Source: Allobosea sp. 67-29
GTDB lineage: Bacteria; Pseudomonadota; Alphaproteobacteria; Rhizobiales; Beijerinckiaceae
Direction of reading: 5' to 3'
DNA length: 64,000 bases
Assembly (NCBI RefSeq): GCF_001898115.1
Contig: NZ_MKSQ01000014.1
Location: forward strand, 196,109 to 260,108
Under the pieces are notes generated by a model that ran no database searches, was not told the DNA's origin, and was given only the letters and a program-made list of their open reading frames with translations. Shown here piece after piece: positions 1 through 9,250 of this stretch (the first letter of the stretch is position 1; every line of letters starts with the position of its first letter). Both the position numbers and the translations under genes were made by a program.

Positions 1-225
1 CCAGGCGTTCAGCAGGTAGAGCCGTGCCTCGCTCTCGCCGGCCTTGCGCGCATCGGCGGAATGCATGTGCAGGCAATAGGCGCAGCCATTGATCTGGGAC
101 GCCCGCATCTTCACCAGCTCGATCAGGCTATGCTCGAGGCTGGACTTCTTGATGGATTCCTCGAGCGCGAGCAGCGGCTTCAGCGCTTCGGGCGCGATGG
201 CGTAGTAGTTGAGGCGCTTGGTCAT
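1..225 (-). CDS. Carboxymuconolactone decarboxylase (CMD/AhpD-like) family protein, partial
   Basis: The gene runs off the left edge, so only the first 75 residues are visible and the C-terminus is missing. The visible part carries the CxxCxxxH redox motif of the AhpD-like CMD family (C48, C51, H55 in CAYCLHMH), preceded by the typical helix with ELVKMRASQINGC. Members are small alkylhydroperoxidase-like proteins that reduce peroxides through the Cys pair, but many have no known substrate. Two ATGs lie close together (231 and 225); I chose 225 because GGAG sits 6 bases before it, while it directly abuts the upstream ATG. Family is secure, exact substrate unknown. Confidence 0.85.
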   Translation of the reverse strand, partial: MTKRLNYYAIAPEALKPLLALEESIKKSSLEHSLIELVKMRASQINGCAYCLHMHSADARKAGESEARLYLLNAW

Positions 226-286
226 GGTCATCTCCGTGGGTTGACGATGACGAGACGAGCCAGCCTGCTCTCTTGTGACGCCGCCC

Positions 287-715
287 TCAAAGATTTTTTA
301 GCGCGGCGCGAATTTTTTCGGCGTTGGCGGCGAGGACCTCCGGCTGTTCCATCGCGCCGGTATGCGGCCGCAGCGCCACGCCCTCGAAGCGCGGCATGAC
401 ATGGACATGCAGGTGGAACACCACCTGCCCGCCGGCCGGCTCGTTGAACTGCTGGATCGTCAGGCCGTCGGCGGCGAAGGCGGCTTTGACGGCGCGGGAG
501 AGCTTCTGCGTCGTCAGCGCGACCGCCTTCAGTGCCTCGGGCGGGGCGTCGAAGATATTGCGGCAGGGTGCCTTCGGGATCACCAGCACATGGCCGTCGG
601 CGCGCGGCATGATATCCATGATCGCGAGCGTATCGGCATCCTCGTAGACGGTCTGGGAAGGCAATTCGCCACGCAGGATCTTGGCGAAGACGTTCGACGG
701 GTCGTAGGCGCTCAT
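287..715 (-). CDS. HIT family protein (histidine triad nucleotide hydrolase)
   Basis: A 142-residue protein of normal length for a Hint/HIT protein. The diagnostic histidine triad is at residues 101-106 (HLHVHV), preceded by the conserved stretch NEPAGGQVVF and, near the N-terminus, a FAKILRGELPS-type motif. HIT proteins hydrolyse phosphoramidate or AMP-linked substrates such as AMP-lysine in the cytosol; the physiological substrate in bacteria is usually unknown. It is monocistronic as far as can be seen, with 61 bases to the CMD gene on its 3' side and 88 bases to the unknown gene upstream. Confidence 0.92.
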   Translation of the reverse strand: MSAYDPSNVFAKILRGELPSQTVYEDADTLAIMDIMPRADGHVLVIPKAPCRNIFDAPPEALKAVALTTQKLSRAVKAAFAADGLTIQQFNEPAGGQVVFHLHVHVMPRFEGVALRPHTGAMEQPEVLAANAEKIRAALKNL

Positions 716-803
716 GGCGGGTCCGGCTGGTTCGAAAGCGATGGGGCAAATTGTGGCCCGGGCGCCGGGGCGTCAAGGTGGCGGGCCGGGCCGAAGCCTT
801 GCG

Positions 804-1580
804 TCAGCCGCCGAGCGGCAGACGCTCGGTGATCTCGGAATCCAGCACGAGGTCGTCATCCGCGCCGAGCAGCCAGAGTTCGCGCAGGGTGACGCGCAGC
901 AGCGGCACGTTCCACCAGCGCCGGACGAGGGCGGCCAGCGCCGCCGTCTCGGGCGCGTCGAGGTCGTCGATCAGGTTGTAGAGCCCGACGAGCCAGAGAT
1001 CGCCGGACGGCCGATCGAAAGCGGCCTGAATGGCCTGCAGCGGATTGGCTTCGCCGCGCCTTTCCGGATAGACGGCGAGATAGAGCCGGCCACGGTTGAC
1101 GTTGCCGGAGAATAATCCGCGCAGTTCGACCGTGAAGGTCCCGATCCGCGCCAGCCGGTGCCGCACCTCCGGCGAAACGAAAGGCGCGTTGCCGGTGCCG
1201 AGCGAGCCGCAGACCGTCGCATGCAGCTTGTCGCGGCGTTCGGGCAGGATTTCCCAGGCGATCTTGCCGGCGAAGGGCGCATTCTTCAGCTCGGCCTCGA
1301 GCGCGCGGAAGGCGGAGGAAGCGCGCAAGGCCGCATCCTCCACCGGCAACACCAGAGAGAAGACGCGCGGATGCCGCCCCATCTCGTAGGGCTTGCCCTC
1401 GCGCCGCGGGATCACGCGCGGATGCTCCGGCGCCACCAGCGGCAGATGCGCCAGCCGGTAGCTCTCGTCGAGCGCCAGAGGCTCGGAGAAATCGGTCAGG
1501 CTGCGTCGGTAGCCGAGTTCGGCGTCGGTGCAGAAGGCGGGGGTTGCCGGCCGGGTCGCGGGCGCCGTCTCAGCCGTCAT
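804..1580 (-). CDS. Conserved hypothetical protein, possibly 2H-phosphoesterase-like
   Basis: A 258-residue protein that I do not recognise as a named family. The start at 1580 overlaps the end of the upstream GNAT-like gene by 11 bases, which argues for co-transcription and excludes the longer in-frame reading that would run deep into that gene. There is no signal peptide or membrane segment. The arrangement of a strand followed by DKLHATVCGSLG (an H-x-T motif), and then a second half with GRLYLAVYPERR, faintly recalls the two lobes of LigT-like 2H phosphoesterases, but the second His-x-Thr motif is absent. Treat the fold suggestion as weak; the gene itself is well supported by codon pattern and packing. 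Confidence 0.7.
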   Translation of the reverse strand: MTAETAPATRPATPAFCTDAELGYRRSLTDFSEPLALDESYRLAHLPLVAPEHPRVIPRREGKPYEMGRHPRVFSLVLPVEDAALRASSAFRALEAELKNAPFAGKIAWEILPERRDKLHATVCGSLGTGNAPFVSPEVRHRLARIGTFTVELRGLFSGNVNRGRLYLAVYPERRGEANPLQAIQAAFDRPSGDLWLVGLYNLIDDLDAPETAALAALVRRWWNVPLLRVTLRELWLLGADDDLVLDSEITERLPLGG

Positions 1581-2805
1581 TATCCGTGCTCCGGAACGGG
1601 CCTTCGGCTTCCAGTGCTGTTCGCGCGTCGGCGATCTGCGCGCGCTCCTGGGCGAGATAGGCTGCCACCGGTCGGCTGAGGCCCGGATCGGCGATGTGAT
1701 GCAGCGAGCGGGTGATGACGGGCCGATAGCCGCGCGCCAGCTTGTGCTCTCCCTGCGCGCCGGCCTCGACGCGCGAAAGGCCATGCGCGATCGCGTAGTC
1801 GATAGCCTGGTGGTAGCAGACTTCGAAATGCAGGAAGGGGTGGTCCTCGATGCAACCCCAGTTGCGGCCATAGAGCGTGTTGGCGCCGCGGAAATTGATC
1901 GCCCCGGCGATGTAGCGCCCGGCGCGGCGCGCCATCATCAGCACGATGCGCTCGCCCATCGCCTCACCGACCCGCGAGAAGAACTCGCGGTTGAGATAGG
2001 GGCGGCCCCATTTGCGCGAGCCGGTGTCCTGGTAGAAGCCGTAGAAGTCGTCCCAGACCGCTTCCGTCAGCTCGCGGCCCGACAAGGCCTCGACCGTGAT
2101 GCCGGCAGAGAGCGCCTCGCGCCGCTCGCGCTTCAGGGCCTTGCGCTTGCGTGAGGCCAGGGTCGCGAGGAAATCATCGTAGCTGCGGAAGCCTTCGTTG
2201 CGCCAATGGAACTGGAGGTCGTTGCGCTCGAGATAGCCGGCCCGCTTGAGCGCCGCGACATCGGGTTCCTGCGCGAAGGTGACATGGACCGAGGAGGACT
2301 GCGTCTGCGCCCGCAACGCCTCCAGCCCGGCGATCAGCGCTACCCGTGCCTCGTCGGCGCCCGGCGTGTCTGCCACGAGCAGCCGCGGGCCGGTGGCAGG
2401 CGTGAACGGAGCGGCCACCTGCAGCTTCGGATAATAGCGTCCGCCGGCGCGTTCATAAGCATCGGCCCAGCCATGGTCGAAGACATACTCGCCTTGGCTG
2501 TGGCTCTTGAGGAAGCTGGGCGCCGCGGCGAGGATTTGCCCATTCCCCTCCTCGACCAGGAGATAGGCTGGCGACCAGCCGCTGCGTCCGCCGATGCAGC
2601 GGCTCTCTTCCAGCGCCAGCAGGAATTCATGGCTGACGAACGGATTGTCGCGGTCGGCCCCGCTGCCGTCGGCGGGCGGGCAGGGCGCCGCGAGGGCGTC
2701 CTGCAAGGCGAGCGGGTTGGCGCAGGCGTTCCAGGCGCCGGCCGGGACGGCCTTGAGCGAGGTCGCAACGCGGACGCTGAGACCTTCCTCAGGGCCGTCG
2801 CTCAA
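1570..2805 (-). CDS. GNAT family N-acetyltransferase of the COG3146 / DUF482 type
   Basis: A 411-residue soluble protein matching the proteobacterial COG3146 (DUF482) family, related to FemAB/GNAT-fold acyltransferases. Recognisable segments are NPFVSHEFLLALEES near residue 55, the central motif FDHGWADAYERAGGRYYPKLQ, and the Lys/Arg-rich SRKRKALKRERREA segment before the second GNAT-like half with YGRNWGC. The biochemical role is not established for the family. The start is a TTG (2803-2805) that overlaps the TGA of the upstream glycerophosphodiesterase as TTGA, with GAGG about ten bases before it, so translation is probably coupled. The gene is the third in a four-gene leftward set that starts with RidA. 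Confidence 0.85.
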   Translation of the reverse strand: MSDGPEEGLSVRVATSLKAVPAGAWNACANPLALQDALAAPCPPADGSGADRDNPFVSHEFLLALEESRCIGGRSGWSPAYLLVEEGNGQILAAAPSFLKSHSQGEYVFDHGWADAYERAGGRYYPKLQVAAPFTPATGPRLLVADTPGADEARVALIAGLEALRAQTQSSSVHVTFAQEPDVAALKRAGYLERNDLQFHWRNEGFRSYDDFLATLASRKRKALKRERREALSAGITVEALSGRELTEAVWDDFYGFYQDTGSRKWGRPYLNREFFSRVGEAMGERIVLMMARRAGRYIAGAINFRGANTLYGRNWGCIEDHPFLHFEVCYHQAIDYAIAHGLSRVEAGAQGEHKLARGYRPVITRSLHHIADPGLSRPVAAYLAQERAQIADARTALEAEGPFRSTDNDG

Positions 2806-3554
2806 GGACGGAAGCCCTCGAACACCATCTGATCGGCAAAGCGCGCGGCACGCTGACGCTCCTCCGGCGTGCGCACCGTCCAGCTCATCAGCGGCATCCC
2901 GATGACGTTCCGGCAGAGATAGGGCGCGGCGCTTTCGAGATCGGCGACCTTCCAGGAGAGGAAGTCCGGCCGGCTTTCGGTGAAGTGCAGCAGGTTGGCG
3001 AGCGCATGCTTCCGTTCGGGCGAGAGCTTGTCGTAGTCGCCGTAGTCATAGGCGTTCATCGCGACGATTCCGCGGGGGATCTGAGGCGCGAGGCTGCGGA
3101 CGGCGGTCACGATCTCGGGATCGAAGGATTTGATCACGATCGGCTGACCGGCATAGCCGGCAAGAACCTCGATCGTGCGCTTCGTCAGAGCGAGATTGCC
3201 ATCGAAGCGGCTCTTGATCTCGATGACGATGGGCACGCACCCACCGATCAGGTCGAGGAAGGCCGGCAGCGTCGGGATCGGATCATTCGACCCCTTGAGC
3301 GTGATCCGGCCCAGCTCAGCCGCCGTCCTGGCGGCCACCGGGCCGGTCTCGGCGGTCAGCCGGTCGAGCACGAAATCGTGGAAGACCACCGCCTCCCCAT
3401 CGGCGGTGAGCTGCACGTCGCATTCGATGCCGAACCCCCCGGCAATGGCGGCCTTCGCTGCCGAGGGGCTGTTCTCGATCACGCCGGCAGCGAGGTCGTG
3501 CAGGCCGCGATGGGCGATCGGCTTCGCCACCAGCCAGCTGAGATCGGTTCTCAT
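2802..3554 (-). CDS. Glycerophosphodiester phosphodiesterase family protein
   Basis: A 250-residue GDPD-fold enzyme that would hydrolyse glycerophosphodiesters to glycerol-3-phosphate and an alcohol. The catalytic and metal-binding elements of the TIM barrel are present: AHRG at residues 14-17, the pair E44/D46 in IECDVQLT, VFHD at 57-60 and IEIKS with E112 and K114. No signal peptide is seen, so it is cytosolic like UgpQ rather than periplasmic GlpQ. Its ATG shares one base with the TGA of the upstream RidA-like gene, and its stop overlaps the start of the next gene, which marks an operon. No glycerol-3-phosphate transporter is nearby. Confidence 0.92.
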   Translation of the reverse strand: MRTDLSWLVAKPIAHRGLHDLAAGVIENSPSAAKAAIAGGFGIECDVQLTADGEAVVFHDFVLDRLTAETGPVAARTAAELGRITLKGSNDPIPTLPAFLDLIGGCVPIVIEIKSRFDGNLALTKRTIEVLAGYAGQPIVIKSFDPEIVTAVRSLAPQIPRGIVAMNAYDYGDYDKLSPERKHALANLLHFTESRPDFLSWKVADLESAAPYLCRNVIGMPLMSWTVRTPEERQRAARFADQMVFEGFRP

Positions 3555-4027
3555 CAGGCGATCTCGAACATCGCTTCGACCTCGACCGCGGCATCGGCCG
3601 GCAGCTCGGCGACGCCCACGGTCGAGCGGGCATGGCGGCCCTTGTCGCCGAGAACCTCGACCATCAGGTCCGATGCGCCGTTCATGATCGCCGGCAGCGC
3701 GGCGAAGTGCGGCGTGGCGTTGATGAAGCCGCCGAGGCGCACGCAGCGCACGATCCGGCCGAGATCGCCATTGAGCGCAGCCTTGGCCTGGGCGAGGAGG
3801 TTGATGGCGCAGAGCCGCGCCGCTTCCAGCCCCGCCTCGTTGAAGATTTCGCCGCCGAGCTTTCCCTTGTGCTTGTCGGACAGTTTTCCGTCGAGGCCGA
3901 AGCAGATCTGGCCGGAGATCACCAGCAGGTTGCCGGTGATGACATAGGGCACATAGTTGGCGATCGGAGCCGCCGGCGTCGGAAGTGTGATGCCGAGTTC
4001 GGCGAGCTTGGTGTCGACGGCGTTCAT
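3554..4027 (-). CDS. RidA family protein (150-residue subgroup)
   Basis: A 157-residue YjgF/YER057c/UK114 protein, longer than the 128-residue archetype and of the subgroup with an extended N-terminus. The C-terminal signature is complete: HARSTVGVAELPADAAVEVEAMF, with the Arg that binds the imine carboxylate in true RidA. RidA enzymes hydrolyse reactive enamine/imine intermediates such as 2-aminoacrylate; the function of this subgroup is less certain. It is the first gene of the leftward set. An alternative ATG five codons upstream (4042) is possible; 4027 was chosen because GGAG lies nine bases before it. Confidence 0.88.
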   Translation of the reverse strand: MNAVDTKLAELGITLPTPAAPIANYVPYVITGNLLVISGQICFGLDGKLSDKHKGKLGGEIFNEAGLEAARLCAINLLAQAKAALNGDLGRIVRCVRLGGFINATPHFAALPAIMNGASDLMVEVLGDKGRHARSTVGVAELPADAAVEVEAMFEIA

Positions 4028-4220
4028 GGTGCTTGGCTCCATCTTGCTCTGCGAGCGAAGGCAGGGCCTCTTCATGGCCGATGGCCGGACGGCTCGCAAG
4101 CCGCAGGCCATGCCGGCCGGGCAGGGCGGCCACCGCGCGGAAGCCGGGAGGCTTCGCCATGTTTGCGCCATTGCCGCGATGCACCTAGATTTCCCGGATG
4201 AGAAGCGGACAAGCGACGAC

Positions 4221-5069
4221 ATGATCGGAAGACGGTTCGGCCTTGCGGGGCAGGTTTGCGTGGTGGCGCTGGTATTCGCAGGCGGGGCACAGGCCCAGAA
4301 CGCCGCGCGGGACAAGGCGGTCGACAGGGTCGTGCTGGCGCCGCACCGCGCGGTCTATGATCTCGTCCTCGACGGCAGCAAGCCGTCGGGCAATATCGAA
4401 ACGGCCAAGGGGCGCATCGCTTTCGAGTTCACCGGAGACGCTTGCGAGGGATACGCGCTGTCGTTCCGGCAGGTCACGCAGCTCGGTACGGAAGCCGGTC
4501 CGCGCGTTGTCGATGCCCGCACGACGAGCTTCGAGGCCGGAGACGGCGCGAGCTATCGCTTCAAGACCGAAAGCGCCTCGGGCAACGCCAAGCCGGAGAC
4601 GGTCGACGGCACGGCCGAAAAGGCCGGCAGCGGCTATGAGGTCAAGCTGCGCCAGCCCAAGACTGAGATCTATCGCGAAGCGAAGGACGCGCTCTTTCCA
4701 AACGCGCAGATGAAAGCGGTCATCCAGGCGGCGCGTGCGGGCCAGACCACGCTCAACGTGCGGCTCTACGACGGCGCCAACAGCGGCAAGGAGGTCTACG
4801 ACACGCTCTCGATCATCGGGAAGCGCATCGAGGCCGAGCCCTCCGAGAAGCCGCTGCAGCGGCCCGAATTCGAGAAGATCGCTCGCTGGCCCGTCTCGAT
4901 CTCCTACTACAAGGTCGGCTCCGGTGAATCGACGCCGTCCTACACCATCTCCTTCGAGCTCTACGAGAACGGCGTCACCGGGGCGATCCATCTCGATTAC
5001 GGCAGCTTCGCGCTGACCGGCACGCTCACGCGTCTGGATCTTCTTCCCCAGCAGGCCTGCGCGAAGTAG
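4221..5069 (+). CDS. eipB: Cell envelope integrity protein EipB (DUF1849)
   Basis: A 282-residue exported protein of the DUF1849/EipB family, known from Brucella as a periplasmic beta-spiral protein needed for envelope integrity. Residues 1-26 form a signal peptide ([19 protein letters not shown], then AGGAQAQ). The mature part has the family features [15 protein letters not shown] near the N-terminus, two cysteines (in GDACEGY and QQACAK) that form the conserved disulfide in EipB, and a strongly beta-type pattern throughout. I chose the ATG at 4221 because it gives a proper signal peptide; the reading frame continues upstream. Its 3' end overlaps the convergent dinB gene by 44 bases. Confidence 0.9.
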   Translation: MIGRRFGLAGQVCVVALVFAGGAQAQNAARDKAVDRVVLAPHRAVYDLVLDGSKPSGNIETAKGRIAFEFTGDACEGYALSFRQVTQLGTEAGPRVVDARTTSFEAGDGASYRFKTESASGNAKPETVDGTAEKAGSGYEVKLRQPKTEIYREAKDALFPNAQMKAVIQAARAGQTTLNVRLYDGANSGKEVYDTLSIIGKRIEAEPSEKPLQRPEFEKIARWPVSISYYKVGSGESTPSYTISFELYENGVTGAIHLDYGSFALTGTLTRLDLLPQQACAK

Positions 5070-6354
5070 CGGGCGCGGCCGAAGGCCGCTGCGGCAGGCG
5101 CAGGCTGAGTCCGCGCCCGATCGTATCGTCGCCGAAGCGGGCGCGCAGCGCATCGAGCGCTCCTTCCATCGCCTTCAGCCGCGGGGTGACCCTGTCGGCG
5201 AGATCGCCGTGATCGGCCTCCGCGGGCGGGCTGAAGTCGCTCGCGCCGATGCCGATCAGCCGGTAGCGCGGGCCCTTGCACTCGCGCTTCAACAGATCCC
5301 GACCCGCGGCGAAGAGCCGCGCGGCGAGCTGCGTCGGCTCCGGCAGGCGCGTCGCCCGGCTGACGGTCTGGAAGTCCGCGGTCTTGAGCTTCAGGGTGAC
5401 GGTCCGGCCCGCGAGCTCCTGGGCCTTGAGGCGTTTCGATGTCTTCTCGCAGAGCCGCCACAGGATCGGCTCCAGCTCGTCGAAGGCCGAGAGGTCGACG
5501 TCTAGCGTCGTCTCGCTTGAGACGCTCTTGGTCTCGCGCTCGGGCGTCACCTGGCGTGGATCGATGCCGTTGGCGAGGTTCTTGAGCCGCGGCCCGTCCT
5601 TGCCGGCGAGGCGGAAGAGCTTGTCGAGCGGCGCTTCGCGCAGGTCGCCGATCAGCCTGAATCCGCCCTCGGCCAGGCGGGCGGCGCTCGCCGGCCCCAT
5701 GCCGGGAATGAGCCCGACCGGCTTGTCGGCGAGGAAGGCGACGGCATCCCCTCGGCCGATGATCGAAAAGCCGCGCGGCTTGTCGAGGTCGGAGGCGACC
5801 TTGGCGAGGAACTTGGCATAGGACAGCCCGACCGAGACGGTGATGCCGAGCGTGTCCTCGACGCGGCGGGCGAAGCGCGCCAGCGTCGCGGCGGGGCTGG
5901 CGTGATGCAGCCGTTCCGTCCCAGACAGGTCGAGGAAGGCCTCGTCGATCGACAGCGGCTCGACCAGCGGCGTCAACTCTCGCATCATCTGCCGGACCTC
6001 GCGGCCGACCGTGACGTATTTCGCCATGTTCGGCTTGATAACGACGGCGTCCGGACAGGCCTTCAGCGCCTTGAACATCGGCATGGCCGAGCGCACGCCA
6101 TAGGTGCGGGCGATGTAGCAGCAGGTCGAGACCACGCCGCGCTTGCCGCCGCCGACGATCACCGGCTTGTCCTGCAGGCTCGGATCGTCGCGCTTCTCGA
6201 TCGTTGCGTAGAAGGCGTCGCAGTCGATATGGGCGAGGCTTAGGCTGTCGCGCTCGGCATGGCAGATCAGGCGCGGCGAGCCGCAGGCGGGGCAGCGCCG
6301 CAGGGGACCGGTCGCGTCATGGTCGCTCAGGCAGTCGCGGCACAGGCTGCGCAC
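5026..6354 (-). CDS. dinB: DNA polymerase IV (Y-family translesion polymerase)
   Basis: A 442-residue Y-family polymerase that bypasses DNA lesions without proofreading. The palm catalytic acidic residues are present: D44 and D46 in IDCDAFY, and D137/E138 in SIDEAF. The thumb helix-hairpin-helix ([14 protein letters not shown]) and little-finger domain follow. Before the polymerase starts there are about 38 extra residues containing C5, C8, C21 and C24, a CxxC-x12-CxxC zinc-ribbon pattern with a further C31. This extension occurs in some alphaproteobacterial DinB proteins. The C-terminal tail is proline- and acid-rich and lacks an obvious beta-clamp motif at the very end. Convergent overlap with eipB; a DUF3572 gene starts 20 bases upstream on the same strand. 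Confidence 0.95.
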   Translation of the reverse strand: MRSLCRDCLSDHDATGPLRRCPACGSPRLICHAERDSLSLAHIDCDAFYATIEKRDDPSLQDKPVIVGGGKRGVVSTCCYIARTYGVRSAMPMFKALKACPDAVVIKPNMAKYVTVGREVRQMMRELTPLVEPLSIDEAFLDLSGTERLHHASPAATLARFARRVEDTLGITVSVGLSYAKFLAKVASDLDKPRGFSIIGRGDAVAFLADKPVGLIPGMGPASAARLAEGGFRLIGDLREAPLDKLFRLAGKDGPRLKNLANGIDPRQVTPERETKSVSSETTLDVDLSAFDELEPILWRLCEKTSKRLKAQELAGRTVTLKLKTADFQTVSRATRLPEPTQLAARLFAAGRDLLKRECKGPRYRLIGIGASDFSPPAEADHGDLADRVTPRLKAMEGALDALRARFGDDTIGRGLSLRLPQRPSAAPATSRRPAGEEDPDA

Positions 6355-6373
6355 GCGGGCACGCTCCGCTTGC

Positions 6374-6670
6374 TCAGGTGAAATCGCCTGGGCCGGGCTC
6401 CTCGCCGGCGAGCCTGCGGCGCGCCTCGGCGACGATTTCCGGATTCAGCCTTAAATTTCCGGCAAATTCGAGCAGCAGCGAATCGCTTGACCCGATATGC
6501 TCGAGCACCGCCGCGAGGAAGCCAGGCTCGCCGGCGGCGGCGCGCAGATTGGCCGGATCGAGCCCGGTTGTAGCCAGAAAGGGGCCGATTCGCTCCGGCT
6601 CCGAGGCGAGGAAGCCCAGCGCCTGGACCGCCAGCGTTTCGGCGTCTTGGAAGCTCTGTCGCGGTGCCAT
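6374..6670 (-). CDS. DUF3572 family protein
   Basis: A 98-residue all-helical cytosolic protein matching DUF3572, a small family confined mainly to Rhizobiales and relatives. Characteristic pieces are [19 protein letters not shown] at the N-terminus, FLATTGLDP in the middle and FLAAVLEHI with LLEFA toward the end. No function is known. It lies 19 bases upstream of dinB on the same strand and is divergent from divK, a neighbourhood that is conserved in this order, so it may share the dinB transcript. Confidence 0.88.
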   Translation of the reverse strand: MAPRQSFQDAETLAVQALGFLASEPERIGPFLATTGLDPANLRAAAGEPGFLAAVLEHIGSSDSLLLEFAGNLRLNPEIVAEARRRLAGEEPGPGDFT

Positions 6671-6805
6671 CGGGGCCTTCGTGTCGCGTATTGGATTTGC
6701 GTTTCGTCAACTGCTGGCATGCTAGCACATTTCGCGAACGAAGCCGCCAGGCCGAAGCTCCGGCGCAATCCGGATCTCGGCGGCGCAGGAACGAAGGGCG
6801 GCCGA

Positions 6806-7174
6806 ATGAAGACGGTTCTGATCGTCGAGGACAACGAGCTGAACATGAAGCTCTTCAACGATCTGCTCGAAGCGCATGGCTATGCCACGCTGAAGACCTC
6901 GGACGGAATCGAGGCGATCGAGCTCGCACGCACCCATCATCCGGACCTGATCCTGATGGACATCCAGCTTCCCGAGGTCTCGGGCCTGGAGGTCACGAAG
7001 TGGATCAAGGAGGATGACGACCTCAAGGCCATTCCCGTCATCGCCGTCACGGCCTTCGCCATGAAGGGCGACGAGGAACGGATCCGCGAGGGCGGCTGCG
7101 AGGCCTATCTCTCGAAGCCGATCTCGGTGGCAAAGTTCCTGGAGACCGTCCGCGCCTATGCCGGCGCCGCCTGA
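6806..7174 (+). CDS. divK: Single-domain response regulator DivK
   Basis: A 122-residue CheY-like receiver with nothing attached. The acidic pocket is E8/D9, the phospho-acceptor is D52 in [10 protein letters not shown], the switch Thr is in VIAVTAFAM and the conserved Lys is in YLSKPIS. The near identity of this pattern to Caulobacter DivK and the position directly before pleD identify it. DivK relays phosphate between the PleC and DivJ kinases and controls CtrA through DivL, setting cell polarity and division. ATG 6806 was chosen because it begins exactly at the receiver fold; the open frame upstream has no family similarity. The 15-base gap to pleD indicates an operon. Confidence 0.95.
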   Translation: MKTVLIVEDNELNMKLFNDLLEAHGYATLKTSDGIEAIELARTHHPDLILMDIQLPEVSGLEVTKWIKEDDDLKAIPVIAVTAFAMKGDEERIREGGCEAYLSKPISVAKFLETVRAYAGAA

Positions 7175-7189
7175 CCCGAAAGCCTGCCC

Positions 7190-8566
7190 ATGTCCGCGCG
7201 CGTCCTCGTCGTCGATGACGTTCCAGCCAATCTGAAGCTGCTGGAGGCCAAGCTTTCGGCCGAGTACTTCGACGTGTTGACGGCGACGAACGGTCCCGAT
7301 GCGCTGGCGATCTGCGAGCGCGGCGAGCCCGATATCGTGCTTCTCGACGTGATGATGCCGGGCATGAACGGATTCGAAGTCTGCCGGCGGCTGAAGAACA
7401 CGCCGGCGACCGCTCATATTCCGGTGGTGATCGTGACGGCGCTCGACCAGCCGCGCGACCGGCTGCAGGGGCTCGATGCCGGAGCGGACGATTTCCTGAC
7501 CAAGCCGCTCGACGACGTGGCGTTATTCGCGCGCGTGCGCAGCCTGGCGCGGCTGAAGTCGATGACCGACGAGCTGCGCAACCGCGCCGTCGCCTCGCGG
7601 CGCCTCGGCATCGCCGATCCGCTGGCCGCCGCCGCCGCCGAAACCGGGCTCAACGGCCGGGTGCTGCTGGTCGAGGATCGGCCCTCCGTCGCGGACCGGC
7701 TGCAGAGCGCGCTGTCGGCCTTCCATGTCGTCGAGGTCGAGCCCGACGCACAGCAGGCGATGCTGCGTGTGGCCGAGGACGAGTTCGACAGCGTCCTGGT
7801 CAGTCTCGACCTGCAGGAGCAGGACGGCCTGCGCCTGTGCAGCCAGTTGCGCTCGCTCGACCGTACCCGAGACGTCTCGGTGCTGCTGATGGGCGAGGCC
7901 GAGAACCGGGCCCGCATCCTGCGGGGGCTCGAGATCGGCGCCCACGACTTCCTGATCCGCCCGATCGACCGCAACGAGCTCCTGGCACGGGTCCGTACCC
8001 AGATTCGCCGCAAGCGCTTCACCGATCGCCTGCGCGACAGCCTGCAATCCTCCATGGAGATGGCGGTGCTGGACCAGCTCACCGGCCTGCATAACCGTCG
8101 CTTCATGGATACGCGGCTGGTCGCGATGTTCGACGAATCCGCGCTGCGGGCGCGGGCGCTCTCGGTGCTGGTGCTGGACGTCGATCACTTCAAGGCGGTC
8201 AACGACAGCTGGGGCCACGACGCGGGCGACGAAGTGCTGAAGGAGTTCGCCGACCGGGTGCGGGCCTGTACGCGAGGCATCGACCTCGTAGCCCGCATGG
8301 GGGGCGAGGAGGTCGTCGTGGTGCTGCCCGATACCGGTCCGAAGGCGGCCTATGCGGTGGCGGAGCGGATTCGCGAGAAGGTCGAGAACACGCCCTTCGC
8401 GATCTATGCCAACAGCCGCGACATCACGGTCACCGTTTCGATCGGCGTAGCCAGCCGCAAGGCAGGCGATGCGTCTTCGGCCGATATCATGAAGCGGGCC
8501 GATGATGCGCTCTACCGGGCCAAGGCCGGTGGCCGCAACCGCGTCATCGCCGCCAACGCCGCCTGA
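7190..8566 (+). CDS. pleD: Response regulator diguanylate cyclase PleD
   Basis: A 458-residue protein with the PleD layout: receiver 1 (1-125, phospho-acceptor D53), degenerate receiver-like adaptor (about 155-275) and GGDEF domain (about 290-455). It makes cyclic di-GMP from two GTP, dimerising on phosphorylation, and drives polar development in Caulobacter. The active-site loop is GGEEV at 371-375, where the family normally has GGEEF; the metal-binding Glu residues are kept. An allosteric product-inhibition I-site RxxD is intact (R362, D365). It is translated from the divK transcript. The receiver-2 motif lacks a good phospho-Asp (VLVSLDLQE), as expected. Confidence 0.95.
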   Translation: MSARVLVVDDVPANLKLLEAKLSAEYFDVLTATNGPDALAICERGEPDIVLLDVMMPGMNGFEVCRRLKNTPATAHIPVVIVTALDQPRDRLQGLDAGADDFLTKPLDDVALFARVRSLARLKSMTDELRNRAVASRRLGIADPLAAAAAETGLNGRVLLVEDRPSVADRLQSALSAFHVVEVEPDAQQAMLRVAEDEFDSVLVSLDLQEQDGLRLCSQLRSLDRTRDVSVLLMGEAENRARILRGLEIGAHDFLIRPIDRNELLARVRTQIRRKRFTDRLRDSLQSSMEMAVLDQLTGLHNRRFMDTRLVAMFDESALRARALSVLVLDVDHFKAVNDSWGHDAGDEVLKEFADRVRACTRGIDLVARMGGEEVVVVLPDTGPKAAYAVAERIREKVENTPFAIYANSRDITVTVSIGVASRKAGDASSADIMKRADDALYRAKAGGRNRVIAANAA

Positions 8567-8896
8567 GCGGCGCTTTCTCGCGTCGCGAACGAAGAAGTTC
8601 GCTTAAGGTCCTGTCTGAATTGGCTGAATATGACTTTGAGTCAGGTCAGGACGCTTCAAGCTTAAGCTTAGCCGGTAAGGTTAAGGAACGATGAAGAATG
8701 GTGAATCGGTCGTATTCGATTGATTCGTTTCGCTCAAATCGTCAGGGTTTCCGCAACGCAGCACGGTGCTGCACGGCAATGCCCCTCGGAAACTCAGGTC
8801 CGCCGCATCTCCTGGGCGACCGAAGGGCTCGGCCGGCCGGTAGCGGAATTCTGGCCTCCTCAGAGCCGCCGCCGGCCGGCCACCTTTTCCGGCCGG
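8567..8896. other. Gene-free stretch after pleD
   Basis: About 330 bases with no convincing coding sequence. It is more AT-rich than its surroundings and contains the 12-base perfect palindrome AAGCTTAAGCTT at 8658-8669 and a short GCGAAC/GTTCGC hairpin at 8586-8603. No T-tract terminator for pleD is evident. I see no promoter that can be assigned with confidence. Confidence 0.5.
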
Positions 8897-9100
8897 CTAG
8901 CCCGGGAAGTAATGGTGGATCAGCGCGGGCAGCCAGTAGCCGGCCGCCGCGAAACAGCCGAGCAGGCCGACGAGCCCCAGCGCAGCCGCGAACCTCTTGC
9001 CGAGAAAGCGGGACGAATCGATCTCGACGAGCAGCTTCAGCAGGCGCCGCGCCAGGCCGCTCGGTGCGTGCGGTGCCTTCTCATCCGCGTCCTTGGTCAA
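8897..9100 (-). CDS. Small single-span membrane protein of unknown function
   Basis: A 67-residue protein with a basic, soluble N-terminal part, then one hydrophobic helix (about residues 37-60, FAAALGLVGLLGCFAAAGYW) and a short HHYFPG tail. I chose the TTG start at 9098-9100 because it is preceded at seven bases by a full GGAGG ribosome-binding site, whereas the upstream in-frame ATG has none. It sits downstream of rpmG on the same strand but after the rpmG terminator, so it needs its own promoter. The family is not recognised; it might be a cytochrome-associated or DUF-type small protein. Moderately sure that it is real. Confidence 0.55.
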   Translation of the reverse strand: MTKDADEKAPHAPSGLARRLLKLLVEIDSSRFLGKRFAAALGLVGLLGCFAAAGYWLPALIHHYFPG

Positions 9101-9250
9101 CAGCAGCCCTCCGCGCCAAAGCGCTCCAGCCGGCGCCGGCCCCCGCCAACACATACAGCGTCCTGCGCCGGATCGACAGGCCTGCGCCGCGGACGACCGG
9201 GGCGGCGACGCCTCCCAGCCGTCGGAAGGGGCTCGCCGGGCCGCAAACGC

